Below, piece by piece: positions 1 to 6,482 of a DNA stretch of 8,028 nt. Below the pieces are notes generated by a model, which ran no database searches, was not told the origin of the DNA, and saw nothing but the letters and a program-made list of their open reading frames with translations. Source of the DNA: Candidatus Roizmanbacteria bacterium RIFCSPHIGHO2_01_FULL_39_8 (GTDB lineage: Bacteria; Patescibacteriota; Microgenomatia; UBA1406; GWC2-37-13). The translations under genes and the position numbers were made by a program. The stretch spans positions 15,534-23,561 of the forward strand of contig MFZI01000069.1 in the NCBI GenBank assembly GCA_001789355.1, read 5' to 3'. Position 1 is the stretch's first letter, and every line of letters starts with the position of its first letter.

Positions 1-1263
1 AAAAATATTTCCCACTTCAGCTGCTTTGAAAACTACATATTCCTCTCCGGTTTCAGGATATGCGTCTCCCTTTTCTGCCAGTTTAAAATCATAAAATATT
101 TTTGGCTTCGGCAGATCCTTGCCAAAATTGACATTCATGCTGTGATAATGAGTCTTATTTGCGCCCATCTCGAAGTTGATTCTGTTGTCCATGGACTCGT
201 CCATGAATATTTTGACTGTTTTAGGAAGATCGAGCAAGCCTGCATAGCCGACTTCGGCTTTGGTGACTTTTTTCACCGTTTCTGGAGTTGCAAGCTTGAG
301 GATTTTGCAGCCGACGATTTTGCGAAGTTTTTCCTCGTTGATATCATAGCCGCCACGGACTCCAGCTGCAATGACTTCTCCTTTTTCCGTCTCGAAAAGA
401 AGCGTTTTTGTCGTTTTTTCGACCGGAATCCTAAGAAATTCCGCTAACTCTTCTACTCTGATGATCCCTTTTCCTTCGACGTCTTTGCGGGGCAGCTCTT
501 TTTCCTCTTTATAGATTACTTTGGGAGCCTGACTCGGAGCAACTTCTTTATTGTAGTAAAGATTTTTGCTCTTTACATAAAAAATAGTATCCTCTCCTGT
601 TTCACACTTTGTCTGAAATTCATGCGAAAAATCATCGGTGAACACCCCACCCGAGGCCATACAGATAACGGTATCTTTTTCTAATCCAAGCCGCTCGAAA
701 ACTCTGAAATACACTTTTTTCGAATGTTCGTAGTATATTTTGAAATCTTCTTCGCTGGTATGAAAGCTATAGAGATCCTTCATCCGAAATTCGCGGCCGC
801 GCATCAGACCAGACTTGGCTCTTGGCTCGTTTCTGAATTTCCACTGGATTTGATAAATCGCAAAAGGAAAATCCTTGTAGCTCGAAAAATATTGTTTTGC
901 AATAGGCATAAGGATCTCTTCGTGGGTAGGATTCAAGATATATTCCGCGGAGTTTTTTTTGAGCGAAAGCTCATTTGCACCCAATACCTTGAACAGTGCA
1001 TCGATTTTCGTTATTCTTCCCGTTTGTTCCCACAGTGACTTAGGAGAGAGGGAAGGCATCAGGATCTCTTGCCCGATCGTATCCATTTCTTCCCGGATGA
1101 TCTGTTCGATTTTATTGAGAACGCGCTGACCAAGAAGAAGATAGGTATATACACCTGACATGGTCTTGCTGACGAATCCACCTTGCTCCAGGAGTCTTGC
1201 ATTTGTGGAGTCGTAGTTGGCTATGGTCTTTTTCGATTTCCCCAGAAGTTTTGAATATAACAT
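1..1263 (-). CDS. proS: Prolyl-tRNA synthetase, bacterial type with editing domain (5' part)
   Basis: This cytosolic class II aminoacyl-tRNA synthetase charges tRNA-Pro with proline. From the ATG at 1263 the frame stays open for 421 codons to the window edge, so the C-terminal part, with motif 3 and the anticodon-binding domain, lies outside. Visible are motif 1 (about residues 37-72), the NPTHEE loop (111-116, the TxE element), and motif 2 beginning FRNEPR (143-148) and continuing to about 167. The inserted YbaK-like editing domain follows at about 225-400, with a Lys in TTKTLLF (K286) where E. coli ProS has its editing lysine. The last visible residues, AAEVGNIF, match the point where the editing insert returns to the catalytic core. 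It is the last gene of the minus-strand series, 59 bases after the NUDIX gene. There is no Shine-Dalgarno sequence, but a TATAAT ends 7 bases before the ATG. The identification is secure. Confidence 0.97.
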   Translation of the reverse strand, partial: MLYSKLLGKSKKTIANYDSTNARLLEQGGFVSKTMSGVYTYLLLGQRVLNKIEQIIREEMDTIGQEILMPSLSPKSLWEQTGRITKIDALFKVLGANELSLKKNSAEYILNPTHEEILMPIAKQYFSSYKDFPFAIYQIQWKFRNEPRAKSGLMRGREFRMKDLYSFHTSEEDFKIYYEHSKKVYFRVFERLGLEKDTVICMASGGVFTDDFSHEFQTKCETGEDTIFYVKSKNLYYNKEVAPSQAPKVIYKEEKELPRKDVEGKGIIRVEELAEFLRIPVEKTTKTLLFETEKGEVIAAGVRGGYDINEEKLRKIVGCKILKLATPETVKKVTKAEVGYAGLLDLPKTVKIFMDESMDNRINFEMGANKTHYHSMNVNFGKDLPKPKIFYDFKLAEKGDAYPETGEEYVVFKAAEVGNIF

Positions 1264-1270
1264 AATAAGA

Positions 1271-1298
1271 ATTATATAGGATTGTAAGGGATTTTAAA
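1271..1298 (-). promoter_or_regulatory. Candidate leaderless promoter of proS
   Basis: On the minus strand a perfect -10 hexamer TATAAT (1271-1276) lies 16 bases from a weak -35 TTTAAA (1293-1298, four of six consensus bases). The -10 ends 7 bases before the ATG at 1263, which would place transcription initiation at or next to the A of the start codon. No ribosome binding site lies in between. The -35 is weak, so the call rests on the -10 and its spacing. Confidence 0.5.
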
Positions 1299-1322
1299 GG
1301 AGGTTAGGAAAAATGAAAGTGT

Positions 1323-1781
1323 TTATAGAATTCTCGCTTTTTTGACGAATCCGAGATGGGTTACATACATAGAGTGAAGTGGTCGTGGAAGATTACCTGG
1401 TCTAAACCAGCCGATTTCATCGATTTTTTTCTTATCTCCGATCTTAACTTTCTTAGGCTCTACTTTTGCTGCAAAGATGACCGCAATCCAGTGAGTTTTT
1501 CTACCCTCATGTGTCCGTATCACGTTATTTACTCTTATGAAATCAAGATTCAGGATATCACAGCAGTATTCTTCTTTTACCTCTCTTCGCACAGCCTGTT
1601 CAAAAGTCTCCCCAAACTTCACTGCTCCCCCACCGCAATCCCACGCTCCCTTTTCATCTCGACAGTTTTGCGAACGCTTGTTGAGCAGCAAATTCCCTTT
1701 GCCGTCATGACAGTAGAAGACGCAACTGATTCCGACGTAATCAAATCCTTGTTTCATAGTAGTCTGTGTACCATCTTGCAT
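1323..1781 (-). CDS. NUDIX hydrolase with altered Nudix box
   Basis: NUDIX hydrolases cleave nucleoside diphosphates linked to another moiety; the substrate here cannot be told. The Nudix box Gx5Ex7REUxEExGU lies at residues 52-74: G52, E58, then REVKEE (66-71). The metal-binding glutamates E67, E70 and E71 are present. The Gly expected at 73 is Cys (EEYCC), and the segment before the box reads WDCGGGA, without the usual proline. The product is 152 residues from the ATG at 1781. The internal ATG at 1757 (MKQGFDYVGIS) is an equally good start, because the recognisable fold begins just after it and the first eight residues look dispensable. Neither start has a Shine-Dalgarno sequence. The gene begins 20 bases after the nucleotidyltransferase stop, so the two are probably co-transcribed. 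Confidence 0.9.
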   Translation of the reverse strand: MQDGTQTTMKQGFDYVGISCVFYCHDGKGNLLLNKRSQNCRDEKGAWDCGGGAVKFGETFEQAVRREVKEEYCCDILNLDFIRVNNVIRTHEGRKTHWIAVIFAAKVEPKKVKIGDKKKIDEIGWFRPGNLPRPLHSMYVTHLGFVKKARIL

Positions 1782-1801
1782 CGATCGGCATCAAGATAGT
1801 A

Positions 1802-2683
1802 TCATCTGACCTTAACTGTATCTAGGTTTTTTTTAAATTTTGGTTGGTATATCTCTTTGGTTAATTCGAGAAAAGATTGTATCAAAGTTATAAATTGATC
1901 AAGTGTTTTAGCAAGAGTAGATTGATCGGCTCCGATATGAGAAAGGCTTTTTTGAATGTCTAAAAAAGGAGTGGGGGGAAAGATTTTGAAATCTAGAAGG
2001 TCCCTGTATAATTTTTTTTCACTTAAGTAATAGGTTTCATTTATGGCATAGAGGACTTGCATCAAATCAGCTACTATGCGTGTTAGACAACCCGCGACAA
2101 TATAAACCTCAAGTCGTTTTGCTGATTTTTCCGCTCGGGAAAAACTAAATTGCGCATCCCAAAGAAATACATTTATGATTTTATTTTTAAGCTTTTGAGG
2201 ATATAAATTGACTTTTTTCTTCAGTTTTTTCACGATACCAGTTGGGTCATGCAGAATTGAATTGTACTTAGTTTCCGAGCAGTACATATAGCTGTAAAAG
2301 CCAAAAGCCGGTTGCTGATAATAGTCTGTTTCAATTCTGCCTGCAAATGAATCTTCTATCGTCTTTTCTACAAATTCGATGTTTCTATAGATAAAATCAA
2401 CGCTCTGTTTATCGATAATCAGCCAGGCTCCTCCGTCCATCCACTTTCCCCACTCTCCCAGTCCGACAATGATGGCGTTAGGAAATGCTCCTAGATTTTT
2501 CGCTGTTTCCGCAATCTTTGCTATATCGAGCGGATGTTTTTTATCATAGTAAATGCCGAAATCGATATCAGAATCCGGTCTAGCAATTCCTGTGGCATGA
2601 GATCCAGCAAGGACGACCGCCTTTATTTCCCCGATTTTCTTTAGCTCTTCGACCACATTTTTAATGATATTTTTTTTATCCAT
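1802..2683 (-). CDS. Stand-alone nucleotidyltransferase with helical C-terminal region
   Basis: This is a member of the DNA polymerase beta-like nucleotidyltransferase fold. The active site is clear: GSHATG (27-32), then RPDSDIDF (35-42) with the paired carboxylates D39 and D41, and a likely third carboxylate D96 in SVDFIY. The rest of the 293-residue protein is predicted mostly helical and contains no motif I can assign; I see no RX4-6H motif of HEPN toxins. Such proteins transfer a nucleotide to a small molecule, protein or RNA; here the acceptor is unknown. The reading frame is open further upstream to 2890, but that part overlaps the kinase gene and has no Met. I chose the ATG at 2683 because the domain starts immediately and a -10 hexamer sits 7 bases before it. 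The stop is TGA. Aminoglycoside modification would be a guess. Confidence 0.86.
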   Translation of the reverse strand: MDKKNIIKNVVEELKKIGEIKAVVLAGSHATGIARPDSDIDFGIYYDKKHPLDIAKIAETAKNLGAFPNAIIVGLGEWGKWMDGGAWLIIDKQSVDFIYRNIEFVEKTIEDSFAGRIETDYYQQPAFGFYSYMYCSETKYNSILHDPTGIVKKLKKKVNLYPQKLKNKIINVFLWDAQFSFSRAEKSAKRLEVYIVAGCLTRIVADLMQVLYAINETYYLSEKKLYRDLLDFKIFPPTPFLDIQKSLSHIGADQSTLAKTLDQFITLIQSFLELTKEIYQPKFKKNLDTVKVR

Positions 2684-2690
2684 TGAAGCA

Positions 2691-2720
2691 ATTGTATACC
2701 CGTCTAAGCTGATTTTGCAA
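2691..2720 (-). promoter_or_regulatory. Candidate leaderless promoter of the nucleotidyltransferase gene
   Basis: In the 64-base gap after the kinase gene, the minus strand has TACAAT (2691-2696, five of six matches to TATAAT), 18 bases from TTGCAA (2715-2720, four of six matches). The -10 ends 7 bases before the ATG at 2683, and there is no Shine-Dalgarno sequence. This is the same geometry as at three other starts in the window. Confidence 0.45.
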
Positions 2721-2747
2721 ATTGTTAAAGGTGAAGATAAATGAAGA

Positions 2748-3320
2748 TTAGAGTTTAATTTGAGAGATAAATTTGTCGTGATCGTAGCCGAGCTTATCGA
2801 GTACTTTTCCCGCAGTCTCAAGTGGCCCTGATGAATAGGTATCAATGACCAAGTGAAAATATTTGGGATCCCAGAAATTATAATTTCCATAGAGTCTTTT
2901 ATATTTTGCCAAGTTTCCCTGCTCCCTTTGTTTTAAAAATTTTTTTGCATTGCCTATCGTTACTTTATCTCTATTTACGATTCTGTCTATTCTTAGAGAG
3001 CGATCTTTACATGTCAAAAGCACTCTCAGAGTTTTTTTTAAGTTTCTCGCATTGAAACCGGCAAGCCAGCTTTGGATGATCCACTGTTTTTCCGTTTCAA
3101 AAATATGAATCATCGTTTCTTCAATTTTACGGTCAAATTCATCGGAAACCCTGGATGCTTCAGGCATGATATTATCTTTCAAATATTGTCGGTGGATTTC
3201 ACCAATGGATTTGAATTTCCAACCATATGGCTTAAGAAAATGGTAGAGATTTCGAATAAGAGTACTTTTCCCGACTGCCACTCCTCCAGAGATCGCGATG
3301 TTGTCAAATTTGAAGTGCAT
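2748..3320 (-). CDS. P-loop kinase of the cytidylate-kinase type
   Basis: The 190-residue protein opens with a beta strand and a Walker A loop, GGVAVGKST (12-20, with K18). The layout follows small archaeal-type cytidylate kinases: a GEIHRQ segment near 40-45, the strand IIQSWLAGF (about 80-88), an Arg-rich lid region with RIDRIVNRDK, then KQREQGNLAKYKRLYG and LVIDT. A (d)CMP or related nucleoside monophosphate kinase is the best guess. In the archaeal enzymes, as I recall them, the middle strand reads EGRLAG; here it is QSWLAG, so the Arg usually tied to substrate binding is absent and the substrate may differ. The ATG lies 2 bases after the rseP stop, without a Shine-Dalgarno sequence, which suggests translational coupling. 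It heads a three-gene block of nucleotide-handling enzymes placed before proS. Confidence 0.82.
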   Translation of the reverse strand: MHFKFDNIAISGGVAVGKSTLIRNLYHFLKPYGWKFKSIGEIHRQYLKDNIMPEASRVSDEFDRKIEETMIHIFETEKQWIIQSWLAGFNARNLKKTLRVLLTCKDRSLRIDRIVNRDKVTIGNAKKFLKQREQGNLAKYKRLYGNYNFWDPKYFHLVIDTYSSGPLETAGKVLDKLGYDHDKFISQIKL

Positions 3321-3322
3321 AG

Positions 3323-4492
3323 TTACCGATAAATTTTTATTATATCATTCATTGCCACGAGCAAAGCAAGAACCATAAGGAATAGGAATCCGCCTACTAC
3401 CAGATATTTTTCGATCACTGCATTAAATCTTCTCCCTGTGATCCACTCATAGAGTACCATCACAAATCTCCCCCCGTCTAAGGCGGGAAAAGGAATCATA
3501 TTAATGATGGCCAACGAAAGACTCAGAAGAGCGAGAAGATTGAGCAGATTAATCACTACCTTCTTACCTGACGATTCTACGAGTTCACTCACCAGCTTAA
3601 AAATTCCGATTGGACCGGCTGATCCCTGGGCAATCGGCTCAACAGATTTTTGCTTAAAAGATTGAGCAAAAAGATAGCGTAAACCACTCACATTGTATGC
3701 CGATATGTTATACGAATGGAGAAATCCTGAAAATACCCTATCCGCAGGCGTGTCGTATGTTATGACTACCGCCTCAATTAGATTAATGCCAATGATCGCC
3801 CTTTTTAACTTTTGATCATATTTGGGAGTTACTTGGATAGTTTTTGTCTCACCATTGATAAGATTTTCCAGCTGGAGATAAATTTCTTTATCCTGAGAAT
3901 TCTTCACAAAATCGATAAATTGATCTGGCCTCGATATAGAAAACCAATCGATATTTTCCCCCGTATTTTTGGCACCGGCTTGCATGGCTATATCGCCAAT
4001 CTGAATTTTTGTTTGCGAAGCAGGTGAGTTTGGCGAGATATCCCCGACTACGATTCGATTCTCCTGCTTTCCAAAGCGGAACGAGTAATTATTCAGAAGC
4101 GGAAGCGGCTCAGAACGGAAGTTATTGAGAGAGAGAGTAAAATAATAAAGGAACACGGCTAAGATAATATTCATTAATACTCCAGCAACGATGATGAGAG
4201 CTTTAATAGAGGGAGGTTTGTATACAAACGCCCTCTTTTTCCTGGCAGCAGTCAAGTCGCGATCGGTGCCAACTTCCTTGTATTCTTCTCCAAATAGCTT
4301 CACAAACCCACCAAAAGGGATAAGATTGAAACTGTAGATAGTTTCACCAATTTTTTTGCCGATTAGTCTTGGAGGAAATCCAAATCCGAATTCCTCAACC
4401 AAAACACCGTTTTTCTTGGCTGCTATAAAGTGTCCGAATTCATGGACAAGCACTAAAATGCCCAAAATTATGAGAAAGATTATGATCGACAT
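3323..4492 (-). CDS. rseP: Site-2 intramembrane zinc metalloprotease
   Basis: RseP-type proteases cut membrane-bound substrates such as anti-sigma factors and leftover signal peptides within the membrane. The 389-residue protein has HEFGH at 17-21 in the first membrane helix (zinc ligands H17 and H21, catalytic E18). Further hydrophobic segments lie near 96-120, 312-332 and 364-382. A PDZ domain covers roughly 147-225, with VVGDISPNSPASQ at its start. GPIGI (293-297) and NMIPFPALDGG (331-341, with the ligand D339) complete the family signature. There is one PDZ domain, against two in E. coli RseP, which is usual for shorter bacterial homologues. Its place between frr and proS agrees with the common bacterial order, but uppS, cdsA and dxr, which often come before it, are absent. 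No Shine-Dalgarno sequence; the repeat-filled gap ends 8 bases before the ATG. Confidence 0.95.
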   Translation of the reverse strand: MSIIIFLIILGILVLVHEFGHFIAAKKNGVLVEEFGFGFPPRLIGKKIGETIYSFNLIPFGGFVKLFGEEYKEVGTDRDLTAARKKRAFVYKPPSIKALIIVAGVLMNIILAVFLYYFTLSLNNFRSEPLPLLNNYSFRFGKQENRIVVGDISPNSPASQTKIQIGDIAMQAGAKNTGENIDWFSISRPDQFIDFVKNSQDKEIYLQLENLINGETKTIQVTPKYDQKLKRAIIGINLIEAVVITYDTPADRVFSGFLHSYNISAYNVSGLRYLFAQSFKQKSVEPIAQGSAGPIGIFKLVSELVESSGKKVVINLLNLLALLSLSLAIINMIPFPALDGGRFVMVLYEWITGRRFNAVIEKYLVVGGFLFLMVLALLVAMNDIIKIYR

Positions 4493-4500
4493 TGTTTAAA

Positions 4501-4604
4501 AGTCTATAAAGTCTATAAAGTTCATAAAGTTTATAAAGTTATTGGTCTCAAAACATATAATATTTCAGCTTTATGGACTTTAGGGACTTTCAACTTTACG
4601 GACT
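4501..4604. repeat. Imperfect inverted repeat built from 9-base tandem units (frr-rseP gap)
   Basis: The left arm (4501-4538) is a tandem run of period 9: agtctataa twice, then agttcataa, agtttataa and a partial copy. The right arm (4569-4604), read as its reverse complement, carries diverged units of the same family (agtccgtaa, gtccctaa, agtccataa). About 29 of 36 positions can pair, allowing a 2-base gap, around a 30-base AT-rich loop. The element fills the gap almost exactly, starting 3 bases after the frr stop and ending 8 bases before the rseP ATG. As it lies inside a run of co-oriented genes, the mRNA would carry the hairpin. It lacks the GC-rich stem and U-tract of an intrinsic terminator. 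Confidence 0.8.
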
Positions 4605-4607
4605 GAA

Positions 4608-5168
4608 TTAAATTTCCCGTATCTCTTTTTCTTTAGACTCCTTTATTCCTTGTAGTTCTTCCATATAGTTTTTTGTTAGATTATCGATATCCTTTTCCTC
4701 TCGAAACTTTTCATCCTCAGAGATTTCTTTGGCTTCGAACTGAGACTTAATTTTGCGCCTTGCCTCGTCGCGCGCTCCTCTAATCTGGTTCTTTTTCTCC
4801 TCTATTTTTTGAGCGACAATCTTTGTAAACTTCTCGCGCTGTTCCTGGGAAAGAGCTGGAATTTTGGCCAAAATCCTATTTCCCTGTACCGCCGGGCTTA
4901 TCCCCAAAGGAGACTTCAAAATCGCCTTCTCGATATCTGAGATGGTTGAAGGATCGTAAGGAGTGATCCCAAGGGCAGACGGTCCCTCCACAGTAAGTGT
5001 GGCCAACTCAAGCAGTTTAAGTCTTGATTGGCCTCCATACGCCTCCACAACCAGATTTTCAATTAGTGATGGATTTGCTTTTCCTGTTCTAATGGATTTC
5101 AAATCTTCCTTTAAGAAGTTAATGACTTTGATTGTAGATTGCTCAAAATGAGTGAGTATTGGGTCCAT
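4608..5168 (-). CDS. frr: Ribosome recycling factor
   Basis: RRF acts with EF-G to split the post-termination ribosome so it can be reused. The 186 residues match the usual length of about 185. Recognisable segments are KSIRTGKANPSLI (24-36) in domain I, LLELATLTVEGPSALGI in domain II, the AIEKAI-type helix IEKAILKSPLG (84-94), and the C-terminal long helices with IRGARDEARRKIK and EISEDE. The family's usual IRNIRRDA is IRGARDEA here, a mild departure. The gene is flanked on both sides by inverted repeats, so it is the only gene of the cluster isolated by such elements. pyrH, which normally stands just before frr, is not present. No Shine-Dalgarno sequence is visible. Confidence 0.97.
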   Translation of the reverse strand: MDPILTHFEQSTIKVINFLKEDLKSIRTGKANPSLIENLVVEAYGGQSRLKLLELATLTVEGPSALGITPYDPSTISDIEKAILKSPLGISPAVQGNRILAKIPALSQEQREKFTKIVAQKIEEKKNQIRGARDEARRKIKSQFEAKEISEDEKFREEKDIDNLTKNYMEELQGIKESKEKEIREI

Positions 5169-5170
5169 CG

Positions 5171-5245
5171 GTAAGTAATTAGTAAATGGTAATTAGTAAT
5201 TTGGAAAAAATAAATCCCAATTACAAATGACTAATTACGAATTAC
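5171..5245. repeat. Imperfect inverted repeat of taattag-type units overlapping the tsf stop
   Basis: The left part holds two direct copies with period 14, gtaattagtaaatg (5175-5188) and gtaattagtaattt (5189-5202). The right part carries related units in inverse orientation. The best stem pairs 5189-5203 with 5224-5238: 15 base pairs with a single A-G mismatch around a 20-base loop. The unequal repeats allow other registers. The element occupies the whole frr-tsf gap, from 2 bases before the frr start into the last codons of tsf, whose terminal residues and TAA are read from it. Confidence 0.78.
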
Positions 5246-5702
5246 GTGTTTCTCCTAATTTCCATCTCAAAAATCTTCCTATCTTGATGTTTTCTCCAAA
5301 CTTAAGAACGGCTTCTTTAATAAGGTCTGATATCTTTCTTGAGGAATCTCTTATATAGACTTGTGACATAAGTTCCTCTAGCGTATTAGCAGGCAATGAA
5401 GCTACCTGCATTGCAATTTCCTGACCTAAAGTCTGAAATTCCTTGTTTTGTGAAACGAAGTCTGTCTCGCAAAGGAGTTCTAGCAAGGAAGCAACCTTTT
5501 TATTGTGGTGCACATAGGAGAAGATCGATCCCTGACCAGTTATTCTAGTGCTTTTATCCTTCACTTTTTCGATACCCCATTTGCTAAGGAGAGATTTTGA
5601 TTTTTTTATATCATTACCTGATTCTTCAAGCGCTTTCTTGCAAAGAGCTATGGATATACCTGTTTCCTCACGCAACTGTTTTAGTTTGTCGATGTCGACC
5701 AT
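5235..5702 (-). CDS. tsf: Elongation factor Ts, minimal single-core form
   Basis: EF-Ts exchanges GDP for GTP on EF-Tu. The N-terminal UBA-like domain is at 1-45 (LREETGISIALCKKALEES), followed by a core with LCETDFVSQNKEF (78-90) that contains the TDFV EF-Tu contact. The end, FGENIKIGRFLRWKLGE (135-151), matches the end of Thermus EF-Ts. At 155 residues it is well below E. coli (about 283) and also about 40 residues below the short Thermus protein (about 196). The missing part falls between about 105 and 118, before YIRD. The final residues RNS and the stop lie inside the neighbouring inverted repeat. The gene begins 27 bases after rpsB, without a Shine-Dalgarno sequence; the two are surely co-transcribed. 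Confidence 0.95.
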   Translation of the reverse strand: MVDIDKLKQLREETGISIALCKKALEESGNDIKKSKSLLSKWGIEKVKDKSTRITGQGSIFSYVHHNKKVASLLELLCETDFVSQNKEFQTLGQEIAMQVASLPANTLEELMSQVYIRDSSRKISDLIKEAVLKFGENIKIGRFLRWKLGETRNS

Positions 5703-5729
5703 AACAAATTAAGATAGTAAATCCGGAAA

Positions 5730-6476
5730 CTAATTCACTTTCACTGCCTTGTCAGCAGGCAGATCGCCTTCTGTTTTCTTAATCTCGGATTTCCCTTTGA
5801 CATTTCCATATGCTTCCAGAAGTTCTTTCACTATATATTCTACAGAGGAGAGTGAGTCATCGTTTGCAGGGATGGGAAAATCAATCTTATCAGGATCTAC
5901 ATTGGTGTCAGTAATCGCTACCATTGGGATATTATTTTTTAAAGCTTCAATAACCGCATTTTTCTCCTTTTTTATATCTACGATGAGGACAGCTTCGGGA
6001 AGTTTTGTCATTTGAGCTAAGCCCCCATAGGCTTTTTCGAGTTTAGCTAGTTCTTTTTCCAGCTTAACTCTGTCGTGTTTAACGAATTTCTGCCAGGCAT
6101 CTTCACTTCTCTCCTTTTTTAATTGGTTTAGTTTTTTTATATTTTTCTTAATTGTTTCAAAATTTGTCAGAAGTCCGGCTGGCCACTTCGTGGACACAAA
6201 GTGAAGTGAGTATTGTTGGCAGAGGACTTGAATTTGCTGTGAGGCGATCTTCTTCGTTACGACAACGAGTACGACTTTATTTTCCCCAGCAAGCTTTCCC
6301 ATGTATTCTTTTGCCTTTCGTAAGAGTTCTTCAGTCTGCGTGAGGTCTATAATTGAAACACCATTTTCCACTGTATAAATATATTTTTTAGCTTTTGGAT
6401 GAACTCTATTTGTTTTATGGCCAAGATGGGCTTTGACTTCGAAGAGTTTTTCAATTGCTTTTGTATTATCCGTCAT
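5730..6476 (-). CDS. rpsB: 30S ribosomal protein S2
   Basis: S2 binds the 30S head-body junction late in assembly. The 248-residue protein has the family blocks HLGHKTNRVHPKAKKYIY (17-34), NGVSIIDLTQT (38-48), KWPAGLLTNF (97-106), GGLAQMTKLPEAVLIVD (151-167) and IPMVAITDTNVDPDKIDFPI (183-202), followed by PANDDSLSSVEYI. In most bacteria the middle block is RWLGGxLTNF, so K for R and PAG for LGG are departures shared, as far as I recall, with related Patescibacteria. The last 25 or so residues form a charged, probably disordered tail. A promoter in the 43-base gap after galU suggests that the rpsB-tsf unit is transcribed on its own as well as by read-through. Confidence 0.98.
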   Translation of the reverse strand: MTDNTKAIEKLFEVKAHLGHKTNRVHPKAKKYIYTVENGVSIIDLTQTEELLRKAKEYMGKLAGENKVVLVVVTKKIASQQIQVLCQQYSLHFVSTKWPAGLLTNFETIKKNIKKLNQLKKERSEDAWQKFVKHDRVKLEKELAKLEKAYGGLAQMTKLPEAVLIVDIKKEKNAVIEALKNNIPMVAITDTNVDPDKIDFPIPANDDSLSSVEYIVKELLEAYGNVKGKSEIKKTEGDLPADKAVKVN

Positions 6477-6482
6477 TTGTCA

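Noticed and set aside
142..1038. Plus-strand open frames opposite proS
   Set aside because: They are antisense shadows of a clear proS coding frame and have no recognisable domains.
1296..1345. Plus-strand AAAGGAGG followed by an ATG at 1313 and a ten-codon frame (MKVFIEFSLF)
   Set aside because: It resembles a textbook ribosome site, but no other gene here uses Shine-Dalgarno, the frame is tiny and overlaps the NUDIX 3' end, and no plus-strand promoter supports it.
1802..2683. MNT-HEPN toxin-antitoxin pair
   Set aside because: The nucleotidyltransferase is 293 residues, larger than the minimal antitoxin type, and no HEPN protein with an RX4-6H motif is adjacent.
2684..2890. Upstream extension of the nucleotidyltransferase frame
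   Set aside because: It overlaps the kinase gene, whose coding evidence is strong, contains no Met near the domain, and would read through the promoter region.
3339..3344. TATAAT on the minus strand 18 bases before the kinase ATG
   Set aside because: No acceptable -35 at 16 to 18 bases (nearest is TTGCTT at 19), and it lies within the rseP coding end. Coupling to rseP is the simpler explanation.
4501..4604. Intrinsic terminator between frr and rseP
   Set aside because: The stem is AT-rich and imperfect, the loop is about 30 bases, and no T-tract follows on the minus strand.
4501..5245. CRISPR array
   Set aside because: The repeat units are 9 to 14 bases, directly adjacent and degenerate, with no spacers of regular length and no cas genes.
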